Shown: positions 21,215-28,351 of the stretch, in pieces
How positions within the stretch are numbered: the stretch's first letter is position 1
How the letters are laid out: each line of letters opens with the position of its first letter
Source: Steroidobacteraceae bacterium
GTDB lineage: Bacteria > Pseudomonadota > Gammaproteobacteria > Steroidobacterales > Steroidobacteraceae
Reading direction: 5' to 3'
NCBI GenBank assembly: GCA_025451375.1
Contig: JANWKL010000025.1
Location: 1 to 52,400 of the forward strand
DNA length: 52,400 bases
The notes under the pieces: generated by a model
The model's input: the letters and a program-made list of their open reading frames with translations, nothing else
Told to the model about the DNA's origin: nothing
The model's database searches: none
Translations under genes and position numbers: made by a program

Positions 21215-21789
21215 ACGCACCCGACGAGCTTGCCGCCGCCCGCCAGCTGCGCGCCCGGAATCTGCGCACACTCGGCGCGCTGGCGGCGTTGTTCATCCTG
21301 CCGCTGGCGGTGGCGTTCTTCACTTACTACGCCACGTCCTGGCGCCCGGCGGGACGTGTCAACCACGGTGTGCTCATCACGCCGGCGCGCGCGCTCAGCG
21401 AGGCGAGCGTATTTCAGAGGCACTGGTCGCTCGTCTACCTGGGCGACGGCGCATGTGCCACGGATTGTCAGCAGACGCTTACCGTGATGCGCCAGACGCG
21501 CCTCGGGCTCAACAACGACATGACGCGCGTGGAGCGCGTGTTCCTCGTCACCGCCAACTGTTGCCTGCCGGATGCGCTGCTGCGCCAACATGCGGGGCTC
21601 AAGGTGCTGGATGCAACCGACGCCGCCGGCATCGCGCTGGCGCGTGAGTTCCCGGAGGAAGGACGCGGGCACTCGATCTACATCGTCGATCCGCTCGGCA
21701 ACCTCATGATGAGCTACGATGCGCGCCAGAACCCGCACGGTCTGCTCGAGGACCTGAAGAAACTATTGCGGTTGTCGAATATCGGCTGA
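21211..21789 (+). CDS. SCO-like thioredoxin-fold protein of the oxidase locus
   Basis: This 192-residue protein is membrane-anchored by one N-terminal helix (about residues 21-40, ALAALFILPLAVAFFTYY) with a periplasmic domain. The domain resembles SCO1/SenC copper chaperones. HWSLVYLGDGACATDC carries a CxxxC pair (C82, C86), and GRGHSIYIVDPLGN contains a histidine (H154) where SCO proteins have their third copper ligand. Overall similarity to classical SCO proteins looks low. A further CC pair occurs at about 117-118 (TANCCLP). It starts at GTG 21211, coupled to SURF1, and ctaA follows one base later. A CuA metallation or thiol-reductant role is inferred. Confidence 0.75.
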   Translation: MNAPDELAAARQLRARNLRTLGALAALFILPLAVAFFTYYATSWRPAGRVNHGVLITPARALSEASVFQRHWSLVYLGDGACATDCQQTLTVMRQTRLGLNNDMTRVERVFLVTANCCLPDALLRQHAGLKVLDATDAAGIALAREFPEEGRGHSIYIVDPLGNLMMSYDARQNPHGLLEDLKKLLRLSNIG

Positions 21790-21790
21790 T

Positions 21791-22858
21791 ATGGCTAAGG
21801 GGACCCTCGCAACCATGGCGGTTGCCCAGTGGCTGCGCCGCTTAAGCATCGGCGGGGTGGTGCTGTGCTTCGCGGTGGTGGTGCTGGGAGCCTACGTGCG
21901 CTTGAGCGCTGCGGGTCTGGGCTGTCCGGACTGGCCGGGCTGCTACGGACACTTGAGCCCGATCGGTGCCGAGCACAGCGCCGCGACCGATGCCGCCTAT
22001 GCCGCCCGGCCTCTCGTCCCGCAGAAGGCGTGGCGGGAGATGATCCATCGGTATGCGGCGACCACGCTGGGCCTGGTGATCCTCGCCATTACCGCCCTCG
22101 CCATCAGCGGCCGCCGCACACGCCTCGTCGGTGTCACGTTTGCGCTGGCGCTCTTCGCCACCGTGATCGTGCAGGGCATTCTCGGGATGCTCACCGTCAC
22201 CTGGCAGCTGAAGCCCCTGATCGTGACGCTGCACCTGTTGTTCGGCATGACGACGCTCGCGCTCTTATGGTGGCTCATGCTGTCGCTACCACTTAGCTCC
22301 TGGGGAGACGCTTCGCTGCGCAGCGCCGGGCGCGCGGTCCAGGGTGGCGGCGCCTCGCCGATCAACACGGCGCGGCAACTGGCAATCATCGGCCTGATCG
22401 CGCTCATCGTGCAGATCACACTCGGCGGCTGGACCAGCAGCAACTACGCCGCGCTCGCCTGTCCGGACTTCCCCACCTGTCAGCACGCCTGGTGGCCGCA
22501 CACCGATTACCGCAACGCCTTCGTGCTGTGGCGAGGACTCAACATCGACTACGAAGGCGGCGTGCTCGACAACCCCGCACGGGTGGCCATTCATCTCACG
22601 CATCGCCTGGGGGCGCTGGTCGCGAGCGTGGCGCTGACATACGCCGCAGTGTTTGTGTTGCGGCAGCGCGGACTCTCCAAGCTGCGGCCGCGGGCGTGGG
22701 TGCTGCTGGCGGCACTGGCGCTGCAGCTCGGCATTGGCATCTCAATGGTGCTGAAGACCTTCCCGCTGTGGCTCGCCACGCTGCACACCGCCGGAGCCGC
22801 CCTGCTGCTGCTCGCCACGCTCGCCCTGCTGCGCGCCCTGAGCGCGCGGGCGCGGTAG
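21791..22858 (+). CDS. ctaA: Heme A synthase
   Basis: CtaA/COX15 oxidises the C8 methyl of heme O to the formyl group of heme A. The 355-residue protein has eight predicted helices and the family motifs: VLGAYVRLSAAGLGCPDWPGC near residue 35, MIHRYAATTLGLV near 80 with a heme-ligand His, LHLLFGMTTLALLW near 145, GWTSSNYAALACPDFPTC near 215, and IHLTHRLGALVAS near 265. The WPGC and FPTC cysteine pairs are the bacterial type. It follows the SCO-like gene by one base. ctaB, the previous enzyme of the pathway, lies 690 bp further on. Confidence 0.95.
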   Translation: MAKGTLATMAVAQWLRRLSIGGVVLCFAVVVLGAYVRLSAAGLGCPDWPGCYGHLSPIGAEHSAATDAAYAARPLVPQKAWREMIHRYAATTLGLVILAITALAISGRRTRLVGVTFALALFATVIVQGILGMLTVTWQLKPLIVTLHLLFGMTTLALLWWLMLSLPLSSWGDASLRSAGRAVQGGGASPINTARQLAIIGLIALIVQITLGGWTSSNYAALACPDFPTCQHAWWPHTDYRNAFVLWRGLNIDYEGGVLDNPARVAIHLTHRLGALVASVALTYAAVFVLRQRGLSKLRPRAWVLLAALALQLGIGISMVLKTFPLWLATLHTAGAALLLLATLALLRALSARAR

Positions 22859-22876
22859 TCCATCGGTGGCAGTTCC

Positions 22877-23533
22877 TCAACCGCGTTTTGTCGCGGCACG
22901 CTTGCGCAGGAGCAGCGCCAGCGGATTCGGCGTCGGTTCGGCAACCTTGACGAGCGTGTTGCGGTCGCGGTGCAGGAAGGCGGCCGCGCGTCCGCGCACC
23001 TTGAGCATGGTGTCGAGCACGTAGCTCCAGCTGCCGTTGCGGTTGAACACTACCTCGATGCGATAGGAGTCGGTGCGGAAGGCGTATTCGAGGAAGGCGC
23101 TCGAGCAGATGCCGTAGCCGGTGTCACCGCGCCGCGCGGTGAGTACCAGCCGGTTCGCGTTCGCCCTGGCGTGGCCGGCGGCGATCGCCACCTGGCCGCG
23201 TGGGATGGACAGCGTCTGCTGCACCAGTGCCGTCGCCGGTTCCCACAACCAGTAGCCCGTCTGGTCGTGGAAGGTCGCGTCCTCGTCGCTCGCCAGAATG
23301 CGCGTGTGGTAGCGCAGGCCGTAGAAGAGCTGCGGACCGTTGGACTGGGCGTCGATCGGCTGCAGCTCGATGCGCTCACTGAAGCGGCGTCGCTCGGGTC
23401 CCTTGGCCTTGGGATTGATATCCACGCCCTTGCGGCTCTCCCAGATGCCGGCCAGTCGCCTCAGGGGACCGAGGTTAGCGAGGGTGTCCGGATCCGCGTC
23501 CTGTTCGGTGAAGATGTCTTTGGGAAACTTCAT
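22877..23533 (-). CDS. FABP/nitrobindin-like heme-binding beta-barrel protein
   Basis: This 218-residue soluble protein without a signal peptide resembles the THAP4/nitrobindin-like heme-binding barrel family. [18 protein letters not shown] near residue 25 is the opening strand motif. [17 protein letters not shown] near 95, [11 protein letters not shown] near 115, and [15 protein letters not shown] near 195 follow. The last segment offers a histidine in the region that ligates heme in nitrobindins. The GxGxYP element of canonical nitrobindins is not present. ATG 23533 (MKFPKDIF) is the likely start, 15 bp from the divergent ctaB start. It sits between ctaA and ctaB, so a role in heme handling is plausible but unproven. 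Confidence 0.7.
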   Translation of the reverse strand: MKFPKDIFTEQDADPDTLANLGPLRRLAGIWESRKGVDINPKAKGPERRRFSERIELQPIDAQSNGPQLFYGLRYHTRILASDEDATFHDQTGYWLWEPATALVQQTLSIPRGQVAIAAGHARANANRLVLTARRGDTGYGICSSAFLEYAFRTDSYRIEVVFNRNGSWSYVLDTMLKVRGRAAAFLHRDRNTLVKVAEPTPNPLALLLRKRAATKRG

Positions 23534-23548
23534 GCTAGGCTTTCTGCG

Positions 23549-24454
23549 GTGGGGACCCCATCGCATTATGCACTGCCTGCGCCCGCAGTCTGGCGCCGCT
23601 ACCTGGAGCTCACCAAGCCCAAGGTGGTCGCGCTCATTACCTTCACGGCAATCGTCGGCACGCTGCTGGCAAGCCCCGGCGTGCCGCCGCTACCTGCCCT
23701 GGTGTGGGGCAATCTCGGCATTGCGCTCGCCGCGGCGTGCGCTGCCACCATCAACCACGTGCTCGACCAGCGCATTGATGCGCAGATGACCCGCACCCGG
23801 GCGCGGCCTTTGCCGAGCGGCAGTCTCACCGAAGCGCACGCGCTCGCGTTCGCGGCCGTACTCGGCGTCACCGCGATGGCGATTCTCGCCTTCCTCGTCA
23901 ACCTCCTCACCGCGGTGCTCACCTTCGCGTCCCTGATCGGCTACGCGGTCGTCTACACCCTGTGGCTGAAGCGCGCGACCTCGCAGAACATCGTGATCGG
24001 GGGGGCGGCGGGAGCAGCGCCGCCGGTGCTCGGCTGGGCGGCGGTCACCAACAGCGTCGATCCGAACGCGCTGCTGTTGTTCCTGATCATTTTCATCTGG
24101 ACGCCGCCGCATTTCTGGGCGCTGGCGATCGCACGGCGCGAGGACTACGCGCGCGCCGGCATTCCCATGCTGCCGGTGACCCACGGCGTGGACCACACCC
24201 GCCTGCAGGTGCTGCTGTACACGGTGCTGCTCACGCTGGTGACGCTCATGCCGTTCCTCACGCACATGAGCGGGCTTTTATATCTGGCCGCGGCGCTGGT
24301 GCTCAATGCCGGATTCATCTATTACGCGCTGGCACTGAAGATCACTGCGCGCGAAGAGCTGCCGATGCGGGTGTTCCACTTCTCGGTCAGGTACCTGATG
24401 TGGCTGTTCGCGGCGCTGCTGGTGGACCACTACCTGCCGGTGCTGCGACGCTAG
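23549..24454 (+). CDS. ctaB: Protoheme IX farnesyltransferase (heme O synthase)
   Basis: CtaB/COX10 farnesylates heme B to heme O, the precursor of heme A. The 301-residue UbiA-superfamily membrane protein begins at GTG 23549 ([11 protein letters not shown], then [12 protein letters not shown]). The first Asp-rich region is [20 protein letters not shown] near residue 70. [20 protein letters not shown] near 140 and [19 protein letters not shown] near 185 are family signatures. A longer open frame to the left belongs to the antisense of the barrel gene. It is convergent with the pirin gene (12 bp between stops) and closes the oxidase locus. Confidence 0.95.
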   Translation: MGTPSHYALPAPAVWRRYLELTKPKVVALITFTAIVGTLLASPGVPPLPALVWGNLGIALAAACAATINHVLDQRIDAQMTRTRARPLPSGSLTEAHALAFAAVLGVTAMAILAFLVNLLTAVLTFASLIGYAVVYTLWLKRATSQNIVIGGAAGAAPPVLGWAAVTNSVDPNALLLFLIIFIWTPPHFWALAIARREDYARAGIPMLPVTHGVDHTRLQVLLYTVLLTLVTLMPFLTHMSGLLYLAAALVLNAGFIYYALALKITAREELPMRVFHFSVRYLMWLFAALLVDHYLPVLRR

Positions 24455-24466
24455 TATTAGCGTGCG

Positions 24467-25165
24467 CTATGGCAGATCGAACAGCAGCACTTCGGCATCA
24501 ACGCCGGCGTGCACGGCAAGCTGCGCGGGACCCTTGGCGTGTGCGCCATCGCCAGCCTGCAGCCGCGTATCCCCAACTGACACCGCGCCGCGCGCCACCT
24601 GTAGCCACGCACGGCGCCCGCCCGTGAGTTCATGGCTCGCGCTTTCCGCGCCAGTGAAGAGTCCCGCGAACACGCGCGCGTCCTGACGCAGGCTCACCGA
24701 GCCGTCAGCGCCGTCGTGCGAGGCAATGAGCCGCAGGCGACCGCGCTTGTCAGCGGCGCTGAAGTGCTTCTGCTCATACCCCGGCGCCAGCCGTACCGCT
24801 TCCGGCGTGATCCAGATCTGCAGCAGGTGCAGCTCGGTGTCCGCCGACGGATTGAACTCGCTGTGAGTCACTCCGGTCCCGGCGCTCATGCGCTGCACGT
24901 CGCCGGCGCGGATGATCGAGCCGTTGCCCATGGAGTCGCGGTGCTGCAACTCCCCGGCGAGGATGTAGGTGAGGATTTCCATGTCACGGTGCCCGTGCTT
25001 GCCGAAGCCCTCACCGGGGGCGACGCGGTCGTCGTTGATGACGCGCAGCGGGCCGAATTCCATCCACGACGGATCCTGGTATTCGGCAAACGAGAACGTG
25101 TGGTAGCTCTTGAGCCAGCCGTGATCGAAAAAACCTCGCTCGCCGCTGCGGCGCACCTCAAGCAC
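24467..25165 (-). CDS. Pirin family protein
   Basis: This 232-residue bicupin belongs to the YhhW/pirin type, some members of which have quercetin 2,3-dioxygenase activity. RGFFDHGWLKSYHTFSFA near residue 10 is the family start. The metal-binding cupin motif is GFGKHGHRDMEILTYILAG near 52-70, with HSEFNPS near 101 giving a further His. The C-terminal cupin ends LAVHAGVDAEVLLFDLP. It starts at GTG 25165, only three bases after the stop of the upstream unknown gene, so the two form an operon. The cellular role of pirins of this type is poorly defined. Confidence 0.93.
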   Translation of the reverse strand: MLEVRRSGERGFFDHGWLKSYHTFSFAEYQDPSWMEFGPLRVINDDRVAPGEGFGKHGHRDMEILTYILAGELQHRDSMGNGSIIRAGDVQRMSAGTGVTHSEFNPSADTELHLLQIWITPEAVRLAPGYEQKHFSAADKRGRLRLIASHDGADGSVSLRQDARVFAGLFTGAESASHELTGGRRAWLQVARGAVSVGDTRLQAGDGAHAKGPAQLAVHAGVDAEVLLFDLP

Positions 25166-25168
25166 AGC

Positions 25169-25606
25169 TCACCGCTGCCGCTCGAGTGTTGACTGCCAGG
25201 TGTAGACGACCGCGTCCTTCAGCAACAACATGCCGCTCGCGCGATAGTGGTCCGCGTCCACCTGACCCAGGTGCTCCGCGCCGTGGTAACCGGAGGACTC
25301 GCAGCCGTAGGCCGACACGATGGACTCCCCGATGACCGCGTAGCGCCCGAGGAGCGTGCCGAACATGGCGCTCTCGAAAGTCCACTTCATGGTGGCGCCG
25401 GGCTTCAGCGGCCGTTCAATCATGTAGCCGTGCACGAATTCGGTCGGCGGCGAGCCAAGCACTTTCAGCGTGCCGGACTGCAGCCAGCATTCCGGGCAAT
25501 GCGCGATCTCGGTTCTGCCGATGGTCTCGAGCGGCTCGCCATCGGCGCGCCACAGCGTCCCCCGGGAGGTCCATACCGCTGGCTCGAACAGGAACGAGTG
25601 AGTCAT
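25169..25606 (-). CDS. Uncharacterised soluble protein, possible lipocalin-like fold
   Basis: I do not recognise a studied family. The 145-residue product (ATG 25606; an alternative ATG at 25615 adds three residues) has no signal peptide or membrane helix. Alternating hydrophobic and polar stretches (MKWTFESAMFGTLLGRYAVI, SIVSAYGCESSGYHGAEHL) suggest a beta-barrel. Motif-like positions are AHCPECWLQSGTLKVLGSPP near residue 38 and YHGAEHLGQVDADHYRASG near 105, with Cys, His and Glu that could bind metal or a small ligand. Its TGA lies three bases before the pirin GTG, so it probably works with the pirin. Confidence 0.65.
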   Translation of the reverse strand: MTHSFLFEPAVWTSRGTLWRADGEPLETIGRTEIAHCPECWLQSGTLKVLGSPPTEFVHGYMIERPLKPGATMKWTFESAMFGTLLGRYAVIGESIVSAYGCESSGYHGAEHLGQVDADHYRASGMLLLKDAVVYTWQSTLERQR

Positions 25607-25677
25607 AGCGCGCATTATGGCGCGCGCGTGAGCTTCGGGGTACGTTGCCGGTAAGCGACATTGAAAAGGGCTGTCTC

Positions 25678-26469
25678 ATGCTCACCGAGCGCATCTGGTC
25701 GGGTAATTCCCTGCGGAATTTTCACTATCTCATCGCCTGTCCCGAGTCTGGCGAGGCGCTTGCCGTGGATCCGCTGGAGTGGCAGCTGTGCCTGGCAGCC
25801 GCCCGCGAGCGCGGCTGGCAGATCACCCAGATCCTCAACACCCACGAGCACGCCGACCACACCGGCGGCAATGCCGGACTGAAGGCCGCGACCCGTGCCC
25901 CGGTACTGGCGCACGCGGCCGCGGCCGCGCACATCGGTGGGGTTGATCGTGGACTCGCGAGGGGGGACATCATCAAGGTGGGGCGCACGGTAGAGCTGGA
26001 ATGCCTGGACACGCCCGGACATACGCTCTCGCATGTGTGCTTGCTGGCGCATGGCGAGGAGCCGGCGTTGTTCTGCGGCGACACGCTCTTCAACGCTGGC
26101 GCCGGCAACTGCCACAACGGCGGCGACCCGCAGCGCCTTTACGAGACCTTCGCAACCCAGCTTGCGCGGCTGCCGGACGAGACGCGCGTTTTTCCCGGAC
26201 ATGAGTACCTGGCGCGCAATCTGGAGTTCACGCTCGACCGCGAGCCCGGCAACCCGGACGCCGCGCGGCTGCTGCGGCAGGCCCGCGGGCACAACCCGGC
26301 GGCCGCGGTCGTTACGACCCTCGGCGAGGAAAAGCGCATCAACAGTTTCTTTCGCCTGCAGAACCCGACCGTGATTGCGCGCCTGCGCGAGTCGTTCCCG
26401 GACATCGGCGAAAACCCGGATGCGCGCACCGTGTTCGTGAAGCTGCGTGAGCTTCGCAATAGCTGGTGA
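25678..26469 (+). CDS. gloB: Hydroxyacylglutathione hydrolase (glyoxalase II)
   Basis: This 263-residue metallo-beta-lactamase-fold enzyme hydrolyses S-D-lactoylglutathione in methylglyoxal detoxification. The zinc motif THEHADHTGG lies near residue 58. TPGHTLSHVCLL near 115, FCGDTLFNAGAGNC near 135, PGHEYLARNLEF near 178 and the substrate-binding EKRINSFFRLQNP near 225 match GloB rather than generic MBL proteins. A ribosome site GAAAAGGG sits 7 bp before ATG 25678, so I prefer this start over TTG 25645. The gene is divergent from the unknown/pirin pair. Confidence 0.9.
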   Translation: MLTERIWSGNSLRNFHYLIACPESGEALAVDPLEWQLCLAAARERGWQITQILNTHEHADHTGGNAGLKAATRAPVLAHAAAAAHIGGVDRGLARGDIIKVGRTVELECLDTPGHTLSHVCLLAHGEEPALFCGDTLFNAGAGNCHNGGDPQRLYETFATQLARLPDETRVFPGHEYLARNLEFTLDREPGNPDAARLLRQARGHNPAAAVVTTLGEEKRINSFFRLQNPTVIARLRESFPDIGENPDARTVFVKLRELRNSW

Positions 26470-26514
26470 ACCCATCGGGAACGCTTGCCCGCGGGGCGCT
26501 GCGAGGCCTCACAG

Positions 26515-26542
26515 TTGCCTGAAGTCGCAGCATAGGTATGCT
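26515..26542 (+). promoter_or_regulatory. Candidate promoter for the TPR/di-heme operon
   Basis: TTGCCT (26515-26520) and TATGCT (26537-26542) are 16 bp apart, each matching four of six consensus bases. The -10 overlaps the first palindromic element, GCATAGGTATGC, so a protein bound there would compete with RNA polymerase. Transcription would start about 26549, leaving a leader of roughly 58 bases before ATG 26607. Motif-based only. Confidence 0.35.
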
Positions 26543-26586
26543 CGTTCGTAGACCATATGCATGCCGTGCGTTAAGCATATGCATGC
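26530..26586. repeat. Three phased GCATA/TATGC palindromic elements
   Basis: Three related palindromes lie upstream of the TPR gene: GCATAGGTATGC (26530-26541), CCATATGC (26553-26560) and GCATATGC (26575-26582). Their centres are 21 and 22 bp apart, about two helical turns. The last two belong to a perfect 11-bp direct repeat, CATATGCATGC, at 26554-26564 and 26576-26586. Such phasing is typical of cooperative regulator binding. They are AT-rich against a GC-rich background, and no known operator consensus comes to mind. Confidence 0.55.
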
Positions 26587-26606
26587 ATTTCAAAAGGACC
26601 CAGACA

Positions 26607-27311
26607 ATGGAGCCGCTCATGCGCATTGCTTTCCTGATCTCATCCGCGACGCTCATGCTGACGCTCGGATCGCCGGCTTTCGCCAATGGCGGTGGCGCGA
26701 TGCACCCGGCTCCGCCCCCCGGGCAGCTGCCCCCCCGCGAGGCGACCCCCGCGCAGCGGGCCACCGCCCTCTACAACGATGCGCTGCACCTGACGAAGAA
26801 GGCCGACAGGGCGCAGGAAACCGCGACCGCGGCCACCGACGCCGGCAAGAAGGACAAAGCGGCGCACGAGGCGAACGACGAGTACACCGCCGCCCATGCC
26901 AAATTCGAACAGGCGACGCAGATCGACCCCGCCATGCCCGAGGCGTGGAACTACCTGGGTTATACGAGCCGCAAGCTCGGCCGCTATCTGGATGCACTCG
27001 CCGCCTATGACAAGGCGCTGTCGCTGAAGCCCAGCTACGCAGACGCGCTGGAGTACCGGGGCGAGGCCTACCTCGCGGTCAATCACGTTCCAGACGCGAA
27101 GCAGGCATACCTGGACCTGTACGCGAGCAATCGCGCGCTGGCGGAGAAGCTGCTCAACGCCATGAAGGCCTGGGTCACGGCACAGCGCGCTGCGCCCGGC
27201 GGCGCGTCTGCCGGCGTCGAGGACTTCGATCACTGGATCCAGGAGCGCGTGCAGATCTCGGCACAGACCGCATCACTCACCCGCGCCGGAACCGCCGCCA
27301 GCTGGCGCTGA
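26607..27311 (+). CDS. Exported TPR-repeat protein
   Basis: This 234-residue protein has a signal peptide (residues 1-26, ending GSPAFA) and is probably periplasmic. After a Pro-rich stretch comes a helical, Ala/Lys/Glu-rich segment (about residues 45-95). At least two tetratricopeptide repeats follow: AWNYLGYTSRKLGRYLDALA near 113 and ADALEYRGEAYLAVNHVPDA near 145. TPR domains act as protein-binding scaffolds. ATG 26607 is chosen because AAAAGGA lies 8 bp upstream; ATG 26619 is an alternative. Its TGA overlaps a CTG that appears to start the di-heme enzyme gene. A candidate regulated promoter lies upstream. Confidence 0.85.
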   Translation: MEPLMRIAFLISSATLMLTLGSPAFANGGGAMHPAPPPGQLPPREATPAQRATALYNDALHLTKKADRAQETATAATDAGKKDKAAHEANDEYTAAHAKFEQATQIDPAMPEAWNYLGYTSRKLGRYLDALAAYDKALSLKPSYADALEYRGEAYLAVNHVPDAKQAYLDLYASNRALAEKLLNAMKAWVTAQRAAPGGASAGVEDFDHWIQERVQISAQTASLTRAGTAASWR

Positions 27312-28339
27312 AGCTGGACATCGTTGCGCGGACGCGGGCGCTGATCGCAGCCGCCGCCACCCTCGTCGCAAGTCTCGGGCTTGCGGCGCCCGCCGGACCG
27401 TATGACTGGCATCTGCCGCGCGGCTTCCCGACTCCCGCAGTCCCGGCGGACAACCCGATGTCGGATGCCAAGGTGGCACTCGGCCGGCGCCTGTTCTTCG
27501 AGCCGCGCCTCTCGGTAACCGGAAATTACAGCTGCGCCAGCTGCCACGATCCGGCGCGTGCGTTTTCCGATGCCCGTCGCGTCGCGATCGGCGCGACCGG
27601 CCAAGCACTGCCGCACAACGCCATGGCACTGGTGAATGTCGCCTACAACGTGAGTTTCGGCTGGGCCAGGCCGCAGGTGCATTCACTGGAAACGCAGATG
27701 CTCGAGCCGATGCTGAATGAGCATCCGGTGGAGCTGGGGATGAAGGGGCGCGAAGCCGCCGTCAGTGGCCGACTCGCCGCGGATCCTGACTACGCGCGCG
27801 ACTTTGCCGCAGCCTTCCCACCGGAAGCCGCGCCGGTGACCTTCGGGAATGTCGTCAAGGCCATCAGCGCGTTCGAGCGCACGCTGATCTCGGGCAACTC
27901 ACCCTTCGACCGCTATGTGTTTGGCGGCGAACACCAGGCGCTGAGCCCTGAGGCGAAGCGCGGGATGGCGTTGTTCTTCTCCGGCCGCGCCGGCTGCGCC
28001 GGCTGCCACTCGGGTTTCAACTTCGCCGGCAACTGGCGCGACGCGCAAGGGCAGACCGGCCGGGCGAGTTTCGCGAACAACGGCGCGAGCTCCATTCCAA
28101 TCCGCGTGCCGACCTTGCGCAATGTGGCGCTCACCGCGCCCTACATGCACGACGGCCGCTTCGCCACCCTCGATGCGGTGCTGGAGCATTACTCCGCGAT
28201 CGGTGCACGCGTGCGGCCCGATTACGATCCGCGCCTGCCGCGCTCGCCGTTTACCGCGGACGAACGCGCCGACCTCCTGAGCTTTCTCAACAGCCTCACC
28301 GATGAGTCCTTCGTGAAGCGCTTCGCTCAACTACGCTAA
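27308..28339 (+). CDS. MauG/MbnH-like di-heme cytochrome c peroxidase family enzyme
   Basis: This exported protein has two c-type heme sites, CASCH at residues 76-80 and CAGCH at 230-234, plus TLRNVALTAPYMHDGRF near 270-285, which identifies the bacterial cytochrome c peroxidase/MauG superfamily. WHLPRGFPTPAVPADNPM and LGRRLFFEPRLS resemble the MbnH-type subgroup, whose known member oxidises a Trp in its partner MbnP. No ATG, GTG or TTG precedes the signal peptide (VARTRALIAAAATLVASLGL) in frame, and ATG 27458 would remove it. CTG 27308 overlaps the TPR stop as CTGA, like other couplings here, giving 343 residues. No MbnP gene is seen. Confidence 0.82.
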   Translation: MKLDIVARTRALIAAAATLVASLGLAAPAGPYDWHLPRGFPTPAVPADNPMSDAKVALGRRLFFEPRLSVTGNYSCASCHDPARAFSDARRVAIGATGQALPHNAMALVNVAYNVSFGWARPQVHSLETQMLEPMLNEHPVELGMKGREAAVSGRLAADPDYARDFAAAFPPEAAPVTFGNVVKAISAFERTLISGNSPFDRYVFGGEHQALSPEAKRGMALFFSGRAGCAGCHSGFNFAGNWRDAQGQTGRASFANNGASSIPIRVPTLRNVALTAPYMHDGRFATLDAVLEHYSAIGARVRPDYDPRLPRSPFTADERADLLSFLNSLTDESFVKRFAQLR

Positions 28340-28351
28340 TCTAGCGACCCC

